The notes under the pieces were generated by a model. The model saw only the letters and a list, made by a program, of their open reading frames with translations. It searched no databases and was not told the origin of the DNA. This document shows, one piece after another, positions 1 to 6,215 of a DNA stretch of 13,211 bases; within the stretch, counting starts at the first letter, position 1, and every line of letters starts with the position of its first letter. The DNA is from Thermomicrobiales bacterium (GTDB taxonomy: Bacteria > Chloroflexota > Limnocylindria > Limnocylindrales > CSP1-4). The stretch lies in NCBI GenBank assembly GCA_004525275.1, contig SPCO01000017.1, positions 1-13,211 of the forward strand, in the 5' to 3' direction. The position numbers were made by a program, and so were the translations under genes.

Positions 1-1
1 C

Positions 2-1489
2 GGATCCTCGGTCGACCTCTCGATGCTCACGGGGGAGCCGATCCCGGTCGATGTCGGCATCGGCGAAGAGGTCATCGGGGCCGCCCGCAACCTGACCGGT
101 AGTTTCGTCATGCGCACGACCCGAGTCGGGCGTGACACGGCCCTGGCTCGGATCGTCGACCTCGTCCAGCGAGCCCAGGGTTCCAAGGCCCCGATCCAGC
201 GTCTGGCCGACCGTATCGCGGCGATCTTCGTGCCGATCGTGCTCGTGACGGCCGCGGCCACCTTCGTCATCTGGTACCTGGCGGGCCCGGAGCCGCAGTT
301 GACGTTCGCCCTGACAGCCTTCATCAGCGTCCTGGTCATCGCCTGTCCATGCGCGATGGGGCTGGCGACGCCGACGGCGATCATGGTCGGCACCGGCCGT
401 GGTGCCGAGGCGGGCGTCATCATCCGCGGCGGCGACGCGCTCGAGGCCGCCCATCGCGTCGGGGCGGTCGTCATGGACAAGACCGGGACGCTGACGCTCG
501 GGCGCCCATCGGTGGTTGGGGTGGCCGCAGCTTCTGGATACGCGGTCGAGCGCCTTCTCGACATCGCCGGCTCGATCGAACGGGGCAGCGAGCACCCGCT
601 TGGGGTTGCGATCCTGGAGCGTGCCCGCCAGGACGAGTTGGGCTTCCGGGACGTCACCGACTTCTCGGCCGTCATCGGTGGCGGGGTCGAGGGGATCGTT
701 TCCGATGCCGAGGGCGCCCACTCCGTGGTGGTGGGCAATCGCCGCCTGATGGTCGACCGCGGTGTCGACCTCGCCACACTCGAAGCCGCCGCCAGCGATG
801 CCGAGCGCGCCGGCCACACGCTCGCGATCGTCACCATCGATGGCCAGGCCGCCGGCGTCATCGCCCTCGGCGACCCGATCAAGCCGACATCCGCGGCCGC
901 CATTCGCGATCTGACCGAGATGGGTATCGAGGTATGGCTGGTCAGCGGTGACGGCCGGGTCACGACGGAGGCCGTCGCCCGTCAGGTCGGTCTTGCCCCC
1001 GAGCGTGTCGAGGCCGGGGCACTCCCGGCGGACAAAGTCGCCACGATCGAGCGCCTGCAGGCTCGAGGCTTGATCGTTGCGATGGTCGGCGACGGCATCA
1101 ATGACGCCCCGGCCATCGCTCAGGCCGATCTGGGCATCGCCATCGGGACCGGCGCCGACGTGGCGATCGAAGCCTCGGACGTCACGCTCGTCGGCGGCGA
1201 CCCGCGTTCGGTCGGGGTCGCCATCGAACTGTCTCGAGCGACGATGCGGGTGATCCGTCAGAACCTGTTCTGGGCATTCGCGTACAACATCGTCCTGATC
1301 CCGGTCGCCATGGGCGTTCTCTACCCGGCGTTCGGGATCACCCTCGACCCGGCCCTTGCCGCCGGCGCCATGGCCTTGTCATCCGTTTCCGTTGTCACCA
1401 ACTCCTTGCGCCTGCGCGGCTTCGATCTCCGCTCGCCCGTACACTCTGGGGATGCACGAGCAATCGCCCCCGACGGCAGCCCCGGTTGA
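2..1489 (+). CDS. copA: Cu(I)-exporting P-type ATPase, 5'-truncated by the window edge
   Basis: This is the C-terminal two thirds of a P1B-type heavy-metal ATPase, an inner-membrane pump that exports Cu+ using ATP. The frame is open from base 2, so the N-terminal metal-binding domain and first membrane segments lie upstream. Counting from the Met at base 23, visible landmarks are the actuator TGEP motif (3-6), the membrane metal site CPC (108-110), the phosphorylated Asp152 in DKTGTLT, the SEHP motif of the nucleotide-binding domain (189-192), and the hinge GDGIND (356-361). The pair YN (421-422) and the C-terminal stretch MALSSVSVV from 450 are the membrane residues that mark the Cu+ subgroup, as known for CopA. 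This favours copper or silver over zinc or cadmium. Its last 38 bases overlap the thioesterase gene in another frame. I see no copper regulator or chaperone nearby; they may lie upstream. The family call is firm, the ion call fairly firm. Confidence 0.95.
   Translation, partial: GSSVDLSMLTGEPIPVDVGIGEEVIGAARNLTGSFVMRTTRVGRDTALARIVDLVQRAQGSKAPIQRLADRIAAIFVPIVLVTAAATFVIWYLAGPEPQLTFALTAFISVLVIACPCAMGLATPTAIMVGTGRGAEAGVIIRGGDALEAAHRVGAVVMDKTGTLTLGRPSVVGVAAASGYAVERLLDIAGSIERGSEHPLGVAILERARQDELGFRDVTDFSAVIGGGVEGIVSDAEGAHSVVVGNRRLMVDRGVDLATLEAAASDAERAGHTLAIVTIDGQAAGVIALGDPIKPTSAAAIRDLTEMGIEVWLVSGDGRVTTEAVARQVGLAPERVEAGALPADKVATIERLQARGLIVAMVGDGINDAPAIAQADLGIAIGTGADVAIEASDVTLVGGDPRSVGVAIELSRATMRVIRQNLFWAFAYNIVLIPVAMGVLYPAFGITLDPALAAGAMALSSVSVVTNSLRLRGFDLRSPVHSGDARAIAPDGSPG
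1440..1445 (+). promoter_or_regulatory. Candidate -10 element (TACACT) for the thioesterase, leaderless type
   Basis: TACACT fits the bacterial -10 consensus TANNNT and ends six bases before the thioesterase ATG at 1452. Transcription would therefore start at or next to the start codon, giving an mRNA without a 5' leader. No Shine-Dalgarno sequence precedes this ATG, which fits that reading. I see no good -35 hexamer at 16-18 bp spacing. The site lies inside the copA coding region. Confidence 0.45.
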
Positions 1490-1955
1490 CCCCCGCGACC
1501 TCCCGGGGTCGTTCCGTCACGAGATCGAGGTCGAGGTCCGATTTGCCGACACGGACGCGCAGGGGCACGTCAACAACGCGAGCTACCTGACCTACTGCGA
1601 GATCGCGCGCATCCGCTACTGGACGGACGTCACCGGTGAGGCCTTCGCCGAGGCCACGCATGGCCCGGAAAGCCTCATCCTGGCCGAAGCCCGGATCACG
1701 TACCGGGCGCCCGCCTTCTATGGCGATGTCGTGACGGTCCAGACGCGGGCTACCCACATCGGACGATCGTCGTTCACCCTGGAGCACCGTCTGGTCGCGC
1801 TCGCCCCTGGCGAACTGCAGCGGCTGGTGGCGGTCAGCGGCTCGATCCTCGTCCGGTACGACTACGCCAGGGCTTCTTCGGTCACCCTCAGCCCGACTCA
1901 GGTCGCGGCGATGGAGGCGTTCGAGGGCAAGACGCTGTCGGTGTCGGTCGCCTAG
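1452..1955 (+). CDS. Hot-dog fold acyl-CoA/acyl-ACP thioesterase (4HBT / YbgC-FadM type)
   Basis: A 167-residue cytoplasmic thioesterase that hydrolyses acyl thioesters. Its signature is RFADTDAQGHVNN at residues 30-42, the 4-hydroxybenzoyl-CoA thioesterase motif. Asp35 aligns with the catalytic Asp of that family. It is followed by the helix SYLTYCEIARIRYW, also typical. I chose the ATG at 1452 over an in-frame ATG at 1356 because the family motif would then sit at the usual distance from the N-terminus, the longer form would run about 130 bases into copA, and a TACACT -10 element sits just upstream. It converges on a beta-ketoacyl-ACP synthase gene of the fatty-acid operon, which hints at acyl-chain release, proofreading or turnover, but the substrate cannot be read from sequence. 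Its TAG stop shares a CTAG palindrome with the stop of the facing gene. The family call is firm; substrate unknown. Confidence 0.88.
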   Translation: MHEQSPPTAAPVDPRDLPGSFRHEIEVEVRFADTDAQGHVNNASYLTYCEIARIRYWTDVTGEAFAEATHGPESLILAEARITYRAPAFYGDVVTVQTRATHIGRSSFTLEHRLVALAPGELQRLVAVSGSILVRYDYARASSVTLSPTQVAAMEAFEGKTLSVSVA

Positions 1956-3220
1956 GAGGCCTCGACGGAGCGGAAGATCGTGACCGCGTTCTGGCCGCCG
2001 AACCCGAAACCATTGACGGCCACGGTCTCGACCTTGGCCCTGCGCGCGGCCAACGGCACGTAATCGAGGTCGCACTCGGGATCGGGTGTGTGGAGATTGG
2101 CCGTCGGTGGGATGACGCCGTCGCGGATCGCCCCGATCGCGGCGAGCGCTGAAGCGATCCCGGCGGCACCGACCAAGTGGCCGATCATCGACTTTGGTGA
2201 GCTGATCGCGACTTTGTATGCGTGGTCGCCATAGGCCGCCTTGATCGCCCGGGTCTCGGTGACGTCGTTGAGCTGGGTGGCCGTGCCGTGGGCCACGATG
2301 TAGTCGATCTCGTTTGGGGCGACGCCGGCGTTCCGCAGCGCCGAGGTCATCGCCCGGGTCTGGCCGCGCCCGGTCGGATCCGGGGCGCTGATATGGAACG
2401 CATCGGCGGTCAGGGCACCGCCCAGGATCTCGGCCAGGGGGGTCGCCCCCCGCGCCTGCGCGTGCGCCAACGATTCGACGACGACGACGCCGGCCCCCTC
2501 ACCGAGCACGAAGCCATCACGCGAATCATCGAACGGGCGCGAAGCAGTCGCCGGGTCGTCGTTCCGCTTCGACAGGGCCGTCATGTTGGAGAGCGCCGCC
2601 AGACCCATCGGCCAGATGGGAGCCTCCGAGCCGCCCGTCAGGACGACGTCGCATTCGCCCGAGCGGATCAACCGGAGTGCGTCCTGGAAGGCGATGACCG
2701 ACGTGGCGCACGCGGCAACCTGGGTGATGACCGGGCCGGTCAGGCCATATTCCATCGAGAGCATGCAGGCCGCCATCGAGCCCGACAGGGCGGGCACGGC
2801 GAATGGGCTGACGAAGCGTGGACCTTTCTGGTCGTGGACGTGGGTCCCGTCGATGATCTGCTCGATCCCGCCACCCCCGGTATTCACGACCACGCCCACG
2901 CGGTCCCGAGTGTCCTGATCCATCGCCGCGAAGTCGATCCCGGAATCGCGCACCGCCTCGGCCCCGGCGCCCATCGCGAGCTGGATGAAGCGGCTCATTC
3001 GGCGGGCCATCTTCGCGTCCATGACCGTGGTCGGATCGAAGTCGAGCACCTCCGCGGCGATCCGGACCTCGAACGCGGATGCGTCGAAGTGGGTGACCTC
3101 GCGCGTGCCGGTGACCCCGGCGACGAGGTTCGACCAGTACGTCGGGAAGTCATTGCCGATCGGCATGACCGCACCGAGGCCGGTCACGACGGCCCGGCGA
3201 GCGGGATCCTGTTCAGGCAC
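1952..3220 (-). CDS. fabF: Beta-ketoacyl-ACP synthase II, second of two tandem copies
   Basis: A 422-residue KAS II (FabF/KasB-like) condensing enzyme that extends acyl-ACP by two carbons from malonyl-ACP. The thiolase-fold triad is complete: Cys171 in QVAACAT, His311 in VAHGTAT and His348 in KSMIGHL, with the structural Lys343. The C-terminal loop VNGFGFGGQN carries the normal gatekeeper Phe. A GTG codon at 3247 would add nine residues, but I start at the GTG at 3220 because AAGGAGG lies just upstream and the protein then begins as MPEQDPARRAVVTGLG, the normal family N-terminus. It follows the first KAS by 61 bp and has its own candidate promoter. It differs clearly from its neighbour, for example at the residues around the active-site Cys, so this is not a recent tandem duplication. 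As with mycobacterial KasA/KasB, the pair may handle different chain lengths; that is inference. Confidence 0.93.
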   Translation of the reverse strand: MPEQDPARRAVVTGLGAVMPIGNDFPTYWSNLVAGVTGTREVTHFDASAFEVRIAAEVLDFDPTTVMDAKMARRMSRFIQLAMGAGAEAVRDSGIDFAAMDQDTRDRVGVVVNTGGGGIEQIIDGTHVHDQKGPRFVSPFAVPALSGSMAACMLSMEYGLTGPVITQVAACATSVIAFQDALRLIRSGECDVVLTGGSEAPIWPMGLAALSNMTALSKRNDDPATASRPFDDSRDGFVLGEGAGVVVVESLAHAQARGATPLAEILGGALTADAFHISAPDPTGRGQTRAMTSALRNAGVAPNEIDYIVAHGTATQLNDVTETRAIKAAYGDHAYKVAISSPKSMIGHLVGAAGIASALAAIGAIRDGVIPPTANLHTPDPECDLDYVPLAARRAKVETVAVNGFGFGGQNAVTIFRSVEAS

Positions 3221-3224
3221 GAGG

Positions 3225-3231
3225 CCTCCTT
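3225..3231 (-). promoter_or_regulatory. Strong Shine-Dalgarno (AAGGAGG) deciding the KAS-B start
   Basis: On the minus strand AAGGAGG lies four bases before the GTG at 3220. It is the strongest ribosome binding site in the window and the main reason for preferring this GTG over the upstream GTG at 3247. Confidence 0.75.
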
Positions 3232-3249
3232 GGGTTTGCAGAGTCACTG

Positions 3250-3255
3250 ATTGTA
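3250..3255 (-). promoter_or_regulatory. Candidate internal -10 element (TACAAT) for the second KAS gene
   Basis: TACAAT on the minus strand differs from TATAAT at one base and stands in the 61-bp gap between the two KAS genes. Transcription from it would begin near 3243 and give a leader of about 20 bases that includes the Shine-Dalgarno site. The region 17 bp upstream offers only a weak -35 (GGCACA). The element suggests that the second KAS can be expressed separately from fabD and the first KAS. Confidence 0.45.
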
Positions 3256-3268
3256 GACAGGACCCGCC

Positions 3269-3283
3269 GATGTGCCGGACATC
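3269..3283. promoter_or_regulatory. Interrupted palindrome GATGT-N5-ACATC over the -35 region
   Basis: Two perfect 5-bp arms flank GCCGG. The element touches the stop codon of the first KAS gene and covers the place where a -35 box for the TACAAT promoter would be. It could be an operator or a small RNA hairpin at the end of the first KAS transcript. The arms are short, so chance is not excluded. Confidence 0.3.
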
Positions 3284-4556
3284 AGTCGCCGTCGTAGCGC
3301 TTGAAGATCACCGCGCCGTTGTGGCCCCCCAGCCCGATGTTGTTCGACAGTCCATAGCGGATCGGGTGGCTGATCGTCTCGGTGACGACCCACAGGTCGC
3401 AATCAGGATCCGGGTCCCGATAGTTGATCGTGGCTGGCAGACACTCTTCATGGATCGACTTGACCGTGGCGAACGCCTCGAACGCGCCGGCCGCACCCAT
3501 CATGTGGCCGGTCATCGACTTCGTGGCGCTGATCGCCAACGATCGTTCCGAGCCCGCGGCGCGCTGCCCGAAGACGGCCCAGATGGCCTCGGCCTCACGC
3601 TTGTCGCCGAGGGGCGTCGACGTCCCATGCGGATTGATCAGATCGACCTCATCGGCCGGAACGCCTCGGCGATCGAGGGCCATCTGCATCGCCCGAGCCG
3701 AACCCACGCCCGCGTCGATCGGCTGGATCATGTCCCAGCCGTCGGCCGCCGAGCCATAGCCCGCGACTTCGGCGTAGATCGTCGCGCCGCGCGTCTTGGC
3801 CAGCTCGAGGTCCTCGAGGAAGAGCGCGCCCGCCCCCTCGCCAAGAACGAACCCGTCACGGGTCAGATCAAACGGGCGCGAGACCGTCTCGGGCGCTTCA
3901 CCCGGCCGAGGCATCCCCATCCCGCGCATGTTCGAGAAGCCGGCGTGGCCGACTTCGAGAAGCGGCGCCTCGGTGGAGCCGGTGATGACCGCGATGCAAT
4001 CGCCGCGGCGAATGGCCTCTGCCGCCTCGCCGATGTTGTGCGTCCCAGTCGCGCAAGCCGACACGACGCACATGTTGTGGCCGATGGCGCCGGTCTCGAT
4101 CGCGATCATCCCCGAACAGCTGTCGACCAGCGCGTTTGCGATGAACGTCGGTGCCACGGTTCGAGGGCCCCGTTCCTTCATCGAGACGTAGTTGTCGATC
4201 ATCATGACCTGCCCGCCTGCGCCAGATCCGAAGACCACCCCCACTTCGGTGCGGTTCTCATCGCTGATCTCGAAGCCCGAATCGGCGAGAGCCTGCTTGG
4301 CCGCAGCGACGCCAAAATGAAGACTGGAATCGCTCCGCCTTGCGGCTTTTGCGTCCATCCAGGTCGTCGCGTCGAAGTTCTCGACCTGCCCACCGAGTTT
4401 GGCCTCGTACGGCGTCGTATCGAATCGGGTGATCGGTCCCAGCCCGGAAACGCCGTTGACAAGGTTGTTCCAGACGGTGGTGACGTCGTTGCCTATGGAG
4501 CTGATGACTCCGAGACCGGTGACGGCGACGCGGCGATCGTAGTCGGGCTTGCGCAT
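3282..4556 (-). CDS. fabF: Beta-ketoacyl-ACP synthase II, first of two tandem copies
   Basis: A 424-residue KAS II (FabF/KasA-like) enzyme of the type II fatty-acid synthase, condensing malonyl-ACP with a growing acyl-ACP. The active site is complete: Cys168 in VVSACATGT, His310 in NPHGTST, Lys346 and His351 in TKSMTGHMMG. It begins with the usual RRVAVTGLGV strand. AGAGGA lies five bases before the ATG. It follows fabD by only 26 bp, so the two are almost certainly cotranscribed and translated together. In the C-terminal glycine loop it reads NNIGLGGHNG, so the position of the gating Phe of E. coli FabF (Phe400, GFGG) holds Leu409. The GGHN that follows resembles mycobacterial KasA. That change may affect substrate access, but activity cannot be judged from sequence. 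A chain-length-factor role is unlikely, because those proteins lose the catalytic Cys, which is present here. Confidence 0.94.
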   Translation of the reverse strand: MRKPDYDRRVAVTGLGVISSIGNDVTTVWNNLVNGVSGLGPITRFDTTPYEAKLGGQVENFDATTWMDAKAARRSDSSLHFGVAAAKQALADSGFEISDENRTEVGVVFGSGAGGQVMMIDNYVSMKERGPRTVAPTFIANALVDSCSGMIAIETGAIGHNMCVVSACATGTHNIGEAAEAIRRGDCIAVITGSTEAPLLEVGHAGFSNMRGMGMPRPGEAPETVSRPFDLTRDGFVLGEGAGALFLEDLELAKTRGATIYAEVAGYGSAADGWDMIQPIDAGVGSARAMQMALDRRGVPADEVDLINPHGTSTPLGDKREAEAIWAVFGQRAAGSERSLAISATKSMTGHMMGAAGAFEAFATVKSIHEECLPATINYRDPDPDCDLWVVTETISHPIRYGLSNNIGLGGHNGAVIFKRYDGD

Positions 4557-4582
4557 GTTGGTCCTCTCGTCGGTTGGTTCGG

Positions 4583-5545
4583 TCAGGCGGGCACGGATGA
4601 AATGGCGATCAGGCGATCGAGACCACCGGGATCATCGGTCGCGATGAGCTCGGCGTCTGGGTTGATCCGTTTGATCAGTCCGGTCAGCACGCGCCCTGGG
4701 CCGACCTCGACGAATGTCGAGACCCCGGCGGCCGACATCCGCTCGACGATCCGGATCCAATCCACGCCGGCCGTGAGGTGCTCCACGAGTTCGGCCCGAC
4801 AGCCGTCGGCCGATTCGATCAGGCGGGCATCGACGTTGGCCAGCAGCGGCGAAGCGGGGGCGTCGAAACGCACCTCCGAAAGCGCGATCCGCATCCCGGC
4901 CGCGGCCTCGGCCATGAGCGGCGAGTGCGCCGCCACGGAGACGGGCAGGACGACCGCGCGCCGGGCCCCAAGGGATTTGGCCAGTTCGACTCCAGCTTCG
5001 ATTGCCGGTCGCTCGCCGGACACCACGATCTGGCCCGGCGAGTTTCGGTTGGCGACCACGAACACGCCATGCGCCGTCGCCCCGGCGAGCAGCTCCGGGA
5101 GATGGGCCTCGTCCAGCCCGATGAGGGCCGCCATCGCGCCGTCGCGACCCTGACCTGAGGCCTGCATCAACCGTCCTCGCTCGCGGACGAGTCGAACAGC
5201 ATCATCGAACGAGAGCGCCCCGGCGGCGACGAGAGCCGAGTACTGACCCATGGAGTGGCCTGCGATGAAGACCGGGACCGGCGCGTCGAGCCCCAGCGCC
5301 GAGGATCGTTCGCCGATCGCGGCCAGGATCGCCATCGACGTCGTCAGGATCGCCGGCTGAGCGTTTTCGGTTCTGTCAAGGGTTTCGGATGGGCCACTCC
5401 AGATCAGATCGCTGATCGGCTCGCCCAGGGCACGGTCGGCAGCAGCGAACACGGCGGCCGCGGCGGGGGAGTCCTCGGCGAGAGTCCGACCCATCCCGGT
5501 CGCCTGGGACCCCTGTCCGGGGCAGACGAAGGCAAGCTGGTGCAT
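4583..5545 (-). CDS. fabD: Malonyl-CoA:ACP transacylase
   Basis: A 320-residue FabD that moves malonyl from CoA to acyl carrier protein, supplying the extender unit for the two KAS enzymes downstream. The N-terminus MHQLAFVCPGQGSQATGMG carries the PGQGSQ oxyanion-hole motif. The nucleophile is Ser98 in GHSMG, supported by Arg123 in RERGRLMQ and His207 in AAHSPLM. The length is normal for FabD. I start at the ATG at 5545, because upstream extension to 5695 would add non-family sequence and run into the divergent marR gene. A TACGCT -10 element lies seven bases before this ATG and no Shine-Dalgarno is present, so the mRNA is probably leaderless. FabD is the first gene of the operon fabD, KAS, KAS. 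The acyl carrier protein gene that often sits next to fabD is missing here and must be elsewhere. Confidence 0.96.
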   Translation of the reverse strand: MHQLAFVCPGQGSQATGMGRTLAEDSPAAAAVFAAADRALGEPISDLIWSGPSETLDRTENAQPAILTTSMAILAAIGERSSALGLDAPVPVFIAGHSMGQYSALVAAGALSFDDAVRLVRERGRLMQASGQGRDGAMAALIGLDEAHLPELLAGATAHGVFVVANRNSPGQIVVSGERPAIEAGVELAKSLGARRAVVLPVSVAAHSPLMAEAAAGMRIALSEVRFDAPASPLLANVDARLIESADGCRAELVEHLTAGVDWIRIVERMSAAGVSTFVEVGPGRVLTGLIKRINPDAELIATDDPGGLDRLIAISSVPA

Positions 5546-5552
5546 GGACCCA

Positions 5553-5558
5553 AGCGTA
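5553..5558 (-). promoter_or_regulatory. Candidate -10 element (TACGCT) for fabD, leaderless type
   Basis: TACGCT on the minus strand ends seven bases before the fabD ATG. The predicted transcription start would coincide with the start codon. The -35 region (around 5576-5581) is weak. The spacing equals that of the divergent marR promoter. Confidence 0.5.
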
Positions 5559-5584
5559 GCGGTGCGAGACGCGGGTTGAGCACG

Positions 5585-5604
5585 ATGCCCGTGCATGGTT
5601 GCAT
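5585..5604. promoter_or_regulatory. Cluster of ATGC/GCAT half-sites between the fabD and marR promoters
   Basis: ATGC (5585-5588) and GCAT (5593-5596) form a perfect inverted repeat around CCGT. A further GCAT (5601-5604) is part of the marR -35 box. The cluster lies between the two divergent core promoters, where one MarR dimer could affect both. It is a candidate operator only; the half-sites are four bases long and no binding data exist. Confidence 0.3.
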
Positions 5605-5627
5605 ACGTTATCCACACACCGTACCCT
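5599..5627 (+). promoter_or_regulatory. Sigma70-like promoter for marR: TTGCAT-17-TACCCT
   Basis: A -35 box TTGCAT (5599-5604) and a -10 box TACCCT (5622-5627) are exactly 17 bp apart. The -10 ends seven bases before the marR ATG at 5635, so the transcript should start at the start codon. This is the best complete promoter in the window. Confidence 0.6.
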
Positions 5628-5634
5628 GCGTTCC

Positions 5635-6183
5635 ATGAACCGACCGGCCCCCACGCGCACGATCGCCCGCCGCTTCGAGGCGGATCTGTCCGCACCGGTC
5701 CCGGCCGCCGGAGACCTGCTCCCGAACGTCCGCCAGATCAGCGAGCGGGTGGCGATGGGACGCGCCCTGTGGCGCGAGCTCGTCATCGGGTTCGCGGGTC
5801 AGCTCGGGGAGCTACGTCTCGGGTTCACCCAGCTGGCCGCGTTATATGTCCTGGCCGATGGCAGCACCCTGACCGTCGGCGAGCTCGCGGAATCGATCGG
5901 CCGGTCACCGTCGGCGACGAGTCGCCTGGTCGATGGGCTCGTGCGCCGGCGTCTGGTCGAGCGTTACCAGGAGCCTGAAGATCGCCGGCAGCGGACGTTG
6001 CGCCTGACCCAACGCGGGCACGCCATCCTGCGGGTCGTGGATCGGGGTCGCGCGGATCAGTTCCTGTCGGCTGTCCGACCGCTGCCTTCCGCTGAGCGGG
6101 CGATCGTGGCCATGGGGGTGGCGGCCCTTGCCCGGCACGCCATCAGTCGGCGTGGGCGGCTCATCAGGACGGCGCGCGACTAG
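5635..6183 (+). CDS. MarR-family winged-helix transcriptional regulator
   Basis: A 182-residue cytoplasmic DNA-binding protein of the MarR family, usually a dimeric repressor that responds to a small ligand. The winged helix-turn-helix lies at about residues 62-125: LTVGELAESIGRSPSATSRLVDG is the helix-turn-helix (79-101), and the wing carries EDRRQRTLRLT (115-125), which contains the typical MarR wing D-x-R motif. About 30 residues precede the usual first helix. I use the ATG at 5635 rather than one at 5599, because the TACCCT -10 and a 17-bp spaced TTGCAT lie right before it and an earlier start would fall inside the promoter. The gene diverges from fabD. In streptococci and lactococci the MarR-family FabT represses fatty-acid genes, so a similar job here is a fair inference, although the similarity is one of context rather than shown homology. 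Confidence 0.88.
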   Translation: MNRPAPTRTIARRFEADLSAPVPAAGDLLPNVRQISERVAMGRALWRELVIGFAGQLGELRLGFTQLAALYVLADGSTLTVGELAESIGRSPSATSRLVDGLVRRRLVERYQEPEDRRQRTLRLTQRGHAILRVVDRGRADQFLSAVRPLPSAERAIVAMGVAALARHAISRRGRLIRTARD

Positions 6184-6198
6184 GGCGTGTCGAGGGCG

Positions 6199-6215
6199 GA
6201 CGTCGGAACGACGTC
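6199..6215. terminator. Hairpin GACGTCG-GAA-CGACGTC at the marR/M20 convergence
   Basis: A perfect 7-bp stem with a three-base loop lies between the stop codons of marR and the facing hydrolase gene and overlaps the latter's stop. A hairpin here could end transcription from both sides. There is no T-tract on either strand, so it is not a classic intrinsic terminator. Confidence 0.3.

Noticed and set aside
3221..3247. KAS-B starting at the GTG at 3247
   Set aside because: The nine extra residues are non-family sequence, and the AAGGAGG ribosome site would lie inside the gene.
2222..3250. A 342-codon plus-strand frame
   Set aside because: It is antisense to the second KAS and shows no family motif.
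2985..5153. A 722-codon open frame on the plus strand
   Set aside because: It lies antisense to the two KAS genes and fabD, and its translation is Arg/Asp/Pro-rich without domains. Long antisense frames are expected in G+C-rich coding DNA.
5255..5638. A plus-strand frame across the fabD start region
   Set aside because: It is antisense to fabD and has no ribosome site or motif.
5546..5695. A longer fabD with an upstream start at 5695
   Set aside because: The extension overlaps the marR gene and its promoter, and FabD normally begins at the MHQLAFVCPGQGSQ segment.
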